Shown here piece after piece: positions 59,746 to 64,000 of a stretch of 64,000 nt of DNA. The stretch lies in contig NZ_CAAHFN010000048.1 of NCBI RefSeq assembly GCF_900961225.1, positions 1-64,000 of the forward strand, in the 5' to 3' direction. The notes beneath the pieces were generated by a model. The model was not told where the DNA came from and searched no databases. It was given only the letters and a program-made list of their open reading frames with translations. Made by a program: the position numbers and the translations under genes. Position 1 is the first letter of the stretch. Each line of letters opens with the position of its first letter. The stretch is from Modicisalibacter radicis (lineage in GTDB: Bacteria; Pseudomonadota; Gammaproteobacteria; Pseudomonadales; Halomonadaceae).

Positions 59746-59767
59746 GCGCCCTTTACGGGCGCTTTTT
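59746..59767 (+). terminator. Terminator after csgG
   Basis: GCGCCC, loop TTTAC, GGGCGC then TTTTT. Confidence 0.9.
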
Positions 59768-60000
59768 GCATAGCGCCGCCGACAAGTCAAAAAACTGGAA
59801 ACTCGTATTCTATTGGCAGACGGGAGTCATGCCACGAATCCATTTCGCATTAAATTCGTGACATGTCTTTTGATGAATCAGTCCATTAAATGCTTTGCCC
59901 CGTAAATTAGATAATTCATCTGCAACTTAATTTTTTCTTCCTATAGCGCAAAATCGTAAAGGTATCAGAATGTAAACAAATGATAACGCCAGGACACGAA
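59768..60000 (+). promoter_or_regulatory. AT-rich leader before csgB
   Basis: 233 bases without a gene. It is AT-rich towards the end. The csgBA promoter should be here, since a terminator isolates it from csgDEFG. A TATAGC at about 59942 could be a -10. AGGA precedes the csgB ATG by 8 nt. No CsgD site can be assigned with confidence. Confidence 0.45.
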
Positions 60001-60471
60001 ATGAAATACTTACTCTTGCTTGCTTGCCTCCTGGTAACGCCGACCGTCTTCGGGAACGACTTGGCCATCGGCTCTGAGCTTGAAGGTAACAGGGCTTCTG
60101 CAGGCTCGAACAGCGCCGTCATCCACCAGGTTGGCACTTCGAATCGTGCCATCAGTATCCAGGGCGGCCACGGGAACAGCGCTACTATCGCGCAATTGGG
60201 CCAGAGCAACCGGGCATCGGTTCGCCAAGGTGCCTATGGCAACGAGGCCGCCATATTGCAGTCGGGCGGTTATCTACGCGCCGACATCACGCAGAGCGGT
60301 GCCAGCCACAACGCCAGTATCGTTCAGGAAGGGTACGACAAGGAGGCCACCATCAACCAGTTGGGAGTTTCAGGCGCTGCCGCCGTACTTCAACTGGGTG
60401 GCGATCATACCCCGATCAGCGTGACTCAGTTTTCTCGGGGGCGAGCCAGTATCCAGGTGATTCAACACTAG
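60001..60471 (+). CDS. csgB: Curlin nucleator CsgB
   Basis: 156 residues from the ATG at 60001. The signal peptide MKYLLLLACLLVTPTVFG leads to repeats of about 22 residues of the form N-x-A-x-I-x-Q-x-G, such as NSAVIHQVGTSNRAISIQGG, NSATIAQLGQSNRASVRQGA and NEAAILQSGGYLRADITQSG. CsgB stays on the cell surface and starts CsgA polymerisation. The last repeat ends in a basic tail (RGRASIQVIQH), like E. coli CsgB. It is 94 bp upstream of csgA. Confidence 0.92.
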   Translation: MKYLLLLACLLVTPTVFGNDLAIGSELEGNRASAGSNSAVIHQVGTSNRAISIQGGHGNSATIAQLGQSNRASVRQGAYGNEAAILQSGGYLRADITQSGASHNASIVQEGYDKEATINQLGVSGAAAVLQLGGDHTPISVTQFSRGRASIQVIQH

Positions 60472-60565
60472 CCCGCCAACGGAATATCTGGAGCGGTAAC
60501 GACAGGATGTCGACCACGAAAGCAACCGTAGAACACAACACCATAGCAAAAGAAGGGAACACACC

Positions 60566-61588
60566 ATGAAACTTAAAATGACGCTGTTGGCCGCCGCTAT
60601 CGCGCTATCCACCAATGCCATGGCCAATAACGAATCCAGCATCGAACAGACGGGTTTCGGCAACCATGCCGATGCCACTCAATATTCGGGCTGGTTCGGT
60701 GGCAATAACGACTCCACCATCGAGCAGGACGGAGGCAACAACCAGGCCTCGGCCCTGCAAAGCGGTCTGCGCAACGAAGCCACCCAATTGCAGGAAGGTT
60801 GGGGCAACCGTTCCCAAGTCTCTCAGCGTGACGCGTTCAACGAAGCCGTCGTCAACCAGAGCGGCATCAACAACGAGTCCCAGGTCGCCCAGGAAGGGCG
60901 CAATAGCGCGGCCATGGTGAACCAGAATGGCTATTACAACACCTCATCGGTCTATCAGGCCGGGGGCGATTACGCCGCGGTGACCCAGGACGGCCAGGGC
61001 AACGATTCCGACGTCACCCAGACCGGTCGCGACGATGTCGCGCTCGTCACCCAGACCGGAAGCTACCACGATTCCTCGGTCGAGCAGGGCGGCCACGACA
61101 ACTACGCCAAGATCGAGCAGAGCGGTTTCGATCAGGATTCCACGGTCACCCAGCGTGGCCAGGATAACGCCGCCACCGTCTACCAGTCCGGTGCCCACAA
61201 CGACTCCACCATCTCCCAGCGTGACGAGAACAACTACGCCACGGTGTCGCAGTCCGGATTCGGCCAGTCCTCCGATATCTACCAGAGCGGTGAGAGCAAC
61301 TTCGCCGAAACGGCCCAGAGCGGTTTCAACAACGATGCCACGGTCGAGCAGACCGGCTGGGATGGCGACTCCTACATTACCCAGAGCGGTTACAACGACA
61401 TGGCCAGCGTTACCCAGGACGGTGTGGGTAACGAATCGACCATCACGCAAGGCGCGCTGGGCGGCTTCGTCGGCAGCATGATGAGCATGGCCGCCAACAA
61501 CGCGACCGTGGTTCAGCATGGTTACAACAATGCTTCCACGGTCACTCAGACTGGCGGCGGCAACGTGGCCAACGTCTACCAGTACTAA
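60566..61588 (+). CDS. csgA: Major curlin CsgA, extended (about 14 repeats)
   Basis: 340 residues, against about 150 in E. coli. After a signal peptide (LLAAAIALSTNAMA) come about 14 tandem curlin units of roughly 22 residues. Each has the amyloid pattern N-x-A/S-x-V-x-Q-x-G-x-x-N. Examples are DSTIEQDGGNNQASALQSGL, NYAKIEQSGFDQDSTVTQRG and NFAETAQSGFNNDATVEQTG. The unit near residues 305-320 is replaced by a hydrophobic stretch GALGGFVGSMMSMAA. The repeats are rich in Asp, giving an acidic fibre suited to salt. The protein ends in an aromatic VYQY. Confidence 0.93.
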   Translation: MKLKMTLLAAAIALSTNAMANNESSIEQTGFGNHADATQYSGWFGGNNDSTIEQDGGNNQASALQSGLRNEATQLQEGWGNRSQVSQRDAFNEAVVNQSGINNESQVAQEGRNSAAMVNQNGYYNTSSVYQAGGDYAAVTQDGQGNDSDVTQTGRDDVALVTQTGSYHDSSVEQGGHDNYAKIEQSGFDQDSTVTQRGQDNAATVYQSGAHNDSTISQRDENNYATVSQSGFGQSSDIYQSGESNFAETAQSGFNNDATVEQTGWDGDSYITQSGYNDMASVTQDGVGNESTITQGALGGFVGSMMSMAANNATVVQHGYNNASTVTQTGGGNVANVYQY

Positions 61589-61626
61589 GACCCGACGTTT
61601 ATCGAACCGAAGGGACGTCGTTGAAG

Positions 61627-61649
61627 AGCCCCGCGCAAGCGGGGCTTTT
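61627..61649 (+). terminator. Rho-independent terminator of csgBA
   Basis: AGCCCCGC, loop GCAA, GCGGGGCT, then TTTC. Confidence 0.88.
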
Positions 61650-61667
61650 CTCGTGGCGCCATGGCGG

Positions 61668-63236
61668 CTACTGCAAGCGCAGGCGTTCCTGAATCAGTCC
61701 CACCAGGGTGAGGTTGGCGTTGTCGGCTGTCGTATCCAGATGGACCAGATGCAGCCGCTCATCGTCGTCGAAGACCTCGAAATCGCGCTGCTGGCGTTCG
61801 AGCACGGCCAGTCCCGCCTCCGAGGGATCGCCCCCGCGCTGCGCGCGCTTGATGATGCGCCCACGCAACGTCTCCTCGTCGGCCTCGAAGCTGACCATCA
61901 GTATCGGCAAGCCACGGCCTTCCGCCTGGTGGCGCAGCAGCTCGCGCTGCTCGCGTTTCAGGCAAGTGGCATCGATGCACACCGGGAAACCGGCCTCCAG
62001 CAGGATGCCGCTCAGCCGTGCCAGGCGCCGATAGGTCTGTCCGGTGGCCTCGGCCGAGTAGATATCCACACCCGCCCGGTCGGTTGCGGCCTGTGGATCG
62101 AAACCGAACAGCCGCTTGCGCTCGACATCCGAACGCAGGCGGATCCCGCCCAGGCGCTGGACCATCTCGCCGGTGAAGCGGCTCTTTCCACTGCCCGACA
62201 CGCCCACGCCGATCACCAGGTAGGGAAAGTTGAATTCGGCGTACTGTTCGGCAAGGGTAATGTAGCGCCGGTAATCGGCCATGATCGCCTGACGGTCGAC
62301 CGGATGCAGTTCCGGATTGTGATAGCGCAGCATCGCCACCTTGGCCCGCACCAGCGCTCGGTAAAGCTTGTAGAACGGCAACAGCCGCACCAGCGTGTGA
62401 TCGCCCGACAATTCCAGATAGCGGTTCAAGGCATGATTGGCGAACGCCCGCTCGCCACGCGCCTCGAGATCCATGAGCAGGAAGGCAAGATCGCTGCCGA
62501 CATCGTTCCAGCGCAGTTCATCGTTGAACTCGATACCGTCGAAGAGCAGCGCCTGGCCTTCATGCTGGACGGCATTGCCCAGATGGACGTCACCGTGGGT
62601 CTCGCGTACGTAGCCTTCCCGGTGTCGCCGGTCGAACTCGCCGGCCAGTCGCTCCAGGGCCTCCGCCACCCAGGTTCTGAGATGCTCGAGGCGGCGCTGA
62701 TCGGCGCCACTCGACAGTCGCGCTTCGATCAGTTCGAACTCGCGCTCGAGGATCGCCTGCAGCGCGTCGCGCGAACCGTGATCGTTTTCGGCGTGAAGGC
62801 GCTCGGCGCCTTCATGAAACGCCACCAGCTGATCGATCAGATCGTCGAGCAATTCCAGCGAGAGTTCGCCGCTGGCCTGCAGATGGCTGAAGAGATGCCG
62901 GTTACTGAACTGGCGCATCTTCACCGCGTACTCGAAGGGTGCGCTGTCATCGTTGACCCGGGGTTGTCGAGCATCGCCGGACAGCGCCACCACGCCGAGG
63001 TACAGGTTAGGCGCCAGGCGGCGGTTGAGGCGCACCTCCTGCTCGCAGAAACGCTGGCGCTTCTCGCGGGTGGAAAAGTCCAGGAAACTGCCGTAGTCGA
63101 GGGGCTTCTTGATCTTGTAGGCGAAGTCGCCGGTCAGCACGATCCACGAAATATGCGTTTCGAAGACCTCGATGGCCGTGACCGGATGGTCATAGCAAGC
63201 GGGGTCCTTGAGGGCATCGATCATTACCTGGCTCAC
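61668..63236 (-). CDS. Bifunctional aminoglycoside-phosphotransferase-like / AAA ATP-binding protein
   Basis: 522 residues from a GTG at 63236, which has GGGAG 6 nt upstream; an ATG at 63224 is the alternative. The first 340 residues form an APH-type kinase fold: FAYKIKKPLDYGSFLDFSTR at the nucleotide end and YVRETHGDVHLGNAVQHEGQ as the catalytic loop, then LLFDGIEFND. The last 170 residues carry VIGVGVSGSGKSRFTGEMVQ (Walker A) and a kinase-like core. The true substrate is unknown; members are not proven resistance enzymes. It converges with csgA. Confidence 0.85.
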   Translation of the reverse strand: MSQVMIDALKDPACYDHPVTAIEVFETHISWIVLTGDFAYKIKKPLDYGSFLDFSTREKRQRFCEQEVRLNRRLAPNLYLGVVALSGDARQPRVNDDSAPFEYAVKMRQFSNRHLFSHLQASGELSLELLDDLIDQLVAFHEGAERLHAENDHGSRDALQAILEREFELIEARLSSGADQRRLEHLRTWVAEALERLAGEFDRRHREGYVRETHGDVHLGNAVQHEGQALLFDGIEFNDELRWNDVGSDLAFLLMDLEARGERAFANHALNRYLELSGDHTLVRLLPFYKLYRALVRAKVAMLRYHNPELHPVDRQAIMADYRRYITLAEQYAEFNFPYLVIGVGVSGSGKSRFTGEMVQRLGGIRLRSDVERKRLFGFDPQAATDRAGVDIYSAEATGQTYRRLARLSGILLEAGFPVCIDATCLKREQRELLRHQAEGRGLPILMVSFEADEETLRGRIIKRAQRGGDPSEAGLAVLERQQRDFEVFDDDERLHLVHLDTTADNANLTLVGLIQERLRLQ

Positions 63237-63264
63237 GGCAGTCTCCCGACAGTCTATAAACGGT

Positions 63265-64000
63265 TCAGTTGGCCATTCCGGCAAAAACGCGCTCCGCGGC
63301 ATCCAGCGTCCCCCGGATATCCTCATCGCCGTGGGCGCTCGACATGAAGCCGGCCTCGAAGGGCGAGGGCGCCAGGTAAACGCCATGGTCGAGCATCGCG
63401 GTGAAGAAGCGGCGGAACTGACCGGCGTCGCAGGCGGTCGCCTGGGCGAAGTTCTCGACCCTGGACTGGCCGGTGAAGAAGATCCCGAACATGCCCCCGG
63501 CACGCTGGGTGATCAATTCGATGCCGGCCTCGGCGGCACGCTGCTCGAGCCCGTCGCACAAGCTCGCTACCCGGGCGGCCAATGTCTCGTGGAAGCCGGG
63601 TTCGCGCACCTTGCCGAGCAGGGCGATCCCGGCAGCCATGGCCAGCGGATTGCCGGATAGCGTGCCGGCCTGATAGACCGGCCCCAGTGGCGAGATCTGC
63701 GACATGATCTCGTGCCGGCCGCCAAACGCGCCCACCGGCATGCCGCCACCGACGATCTTGCCCAGGCAGGTCAGGTCCGGCGTCACCGCATAGTGGGCCT
63801 GGGCGCCGCCGAGCGCGACGCGAAAGCCGGTCATCACCTCATCGAAGATCAGCACGCTGCCGTACTGATCACAGCGCTCGCGCAGCGCCTCGAGAAAGCC
63901 CGGCCGCGGCGGGATGCAGTTCATGTTGCCGGCCACCGGCTCGACGATCAGCCCGGCGACCTGGTCGCCGATCTCGGCGAAGCAGGCGTCCAGCGCGTCA
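63265..64000 (-). CDS. hemL: Glutamate-1-semialdehyde 2,1-aminomutase, C-terminal part (runs off window edge)
   Basis: The frame is open from base 64000 to the stop at 63265 (about 245 residues; the family has about 427). It makes 5-aminolevulinate from glutamate-1-semialdehyde, the first committed heme precursor. [60 protein letters not shown] (PLP lysine) and [16 protein letters not shown] are HemL signatures. The kinase/ATPase gene lies 28 bp downstream on the same strand. Confidence 0.97.
   Translation of the reverse strand, partial: DALDACFAEIGDQVAGLIVEPVAGNMNCIPPRPGFLEALRERCDQYGSVLIFDEVMTGFRVALGGAQAHYAVTPDLTCLGKIVGGGMPVGAFGGRHEIMSQISPLGPVYQAGTLSGNPLAMAAGIALLGKVREPGFHETLAARVASLCDGLEQRAAEAGIELITQRAGGMFGIFFTGQSRVENFAQATACDAGQFRRFFTAMLDHGVYLAPSPFEAGFMSSAHGDEDIRGTLDAAERVFAGMAN

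Noticed and set aside
61668..63236. An aminoglycoside resistance gene
   Set aside because: The APH-like fold is fused to an ATPase domain in a family found widely in environmental bacteria, and nothing shows resistance activity.

Overview
The window is about 64 kb of a GC-rich gammaproteobacterial chromosome and includes the replication origin. Conserved gene blocks (secB-yibN-gpmI-envC-ctpA, ygfB-pepP-ubiH-ubiI beside zapA-ssrS-ygfA, rpmH-rnpA-yidC-mnmE, dnaA-dnaN-recF-gyrB), the Pseudomonas-like placement of oriC between dnaA and rpmH, and rather acidic proteins point to a halophilic or marine relative of the Halomonadaceae. That name is an inference from gene order and protein flavour, not a proven identification.

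Layout: (1) 1-3070, the 5' part of gshB, a CvfB-like RNA-binding protein and an MFS transporter with a coupled leader ORF. (2) 3.1-10.7 kb, an accessory region with a dead brnTA-like toxin-antitoxin scar, an AT-rich SnoaL-like gene, a decayed IS5-group element with its ends still visible, a secreted WG-repeat protein, a secreted MORN-type repeat protein coupled to an unknown membrane-anchored protein, and a LysR gene broken by two compensating indels. (3) 10.7-26.9 kb, core housekeeping: rsmE, secB, rhodanese, gpmI, envC, ctpA, ubiquinone hydroxylases, pepP, ygfB, zapA, 6S RNA, folate cyclo-ligase, ilvA, rpiA and an ldhA-like gene flanked by a second copy of the rpiA 3' end. (4) 27-38.2 kb, a lipopolysaccharide core locus: waaA, hldE, three family-9 glycosyltransferases including waaF, kdkA, a family-2 glycosyltransferase, an OpgB-like transferase, an unknown ParB-like protein and hldD. 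(5) 38.3-53.4 kb, the origin region: glyQS, gmhB, an SDR/MerR gene scar, gyrB, recF, dnaN, dnaA, oriC, rpmH, rnpA, yidC and mnmE, with five parS centromere sites between 41.38 and 45.95 kb. (6) 53.4-64 kb: rlmJ, an OmpA-type lipoprotein, hemW, rdgB, a complete co-directional curli locus (csgD-E-F-G then csgB-A), a kinase/ATPase fusion and the 3' part of hemL.

How the genes work together: hldE, gmhB and hldD make ADP-heptose. WaaA and KdkA build and phosphorylate the Kdo anchor, and the family-9 enzymes add core sugars. CsgD would switch on the curli fibre, CsgG/E/F export it, CsgB nucleates it and an unusually long CsgA (about 14 repeats) forms it. DnaA, oriC and the parS cluster mark where replication starts and where the chromosome is captured for segregation; parAB is not in the window.

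The least explained signals are a 16-bp palindromic motif found four times inside LPS genes, each time using rare codons; a 141-bp imperfect palindrome between ubiI and ubiH; the rpiA-end duplication around ldhA; and the secreted repeat-protein island at 5.3-9.3 kb. No rRNA, tRNA or CRISPR was seen.
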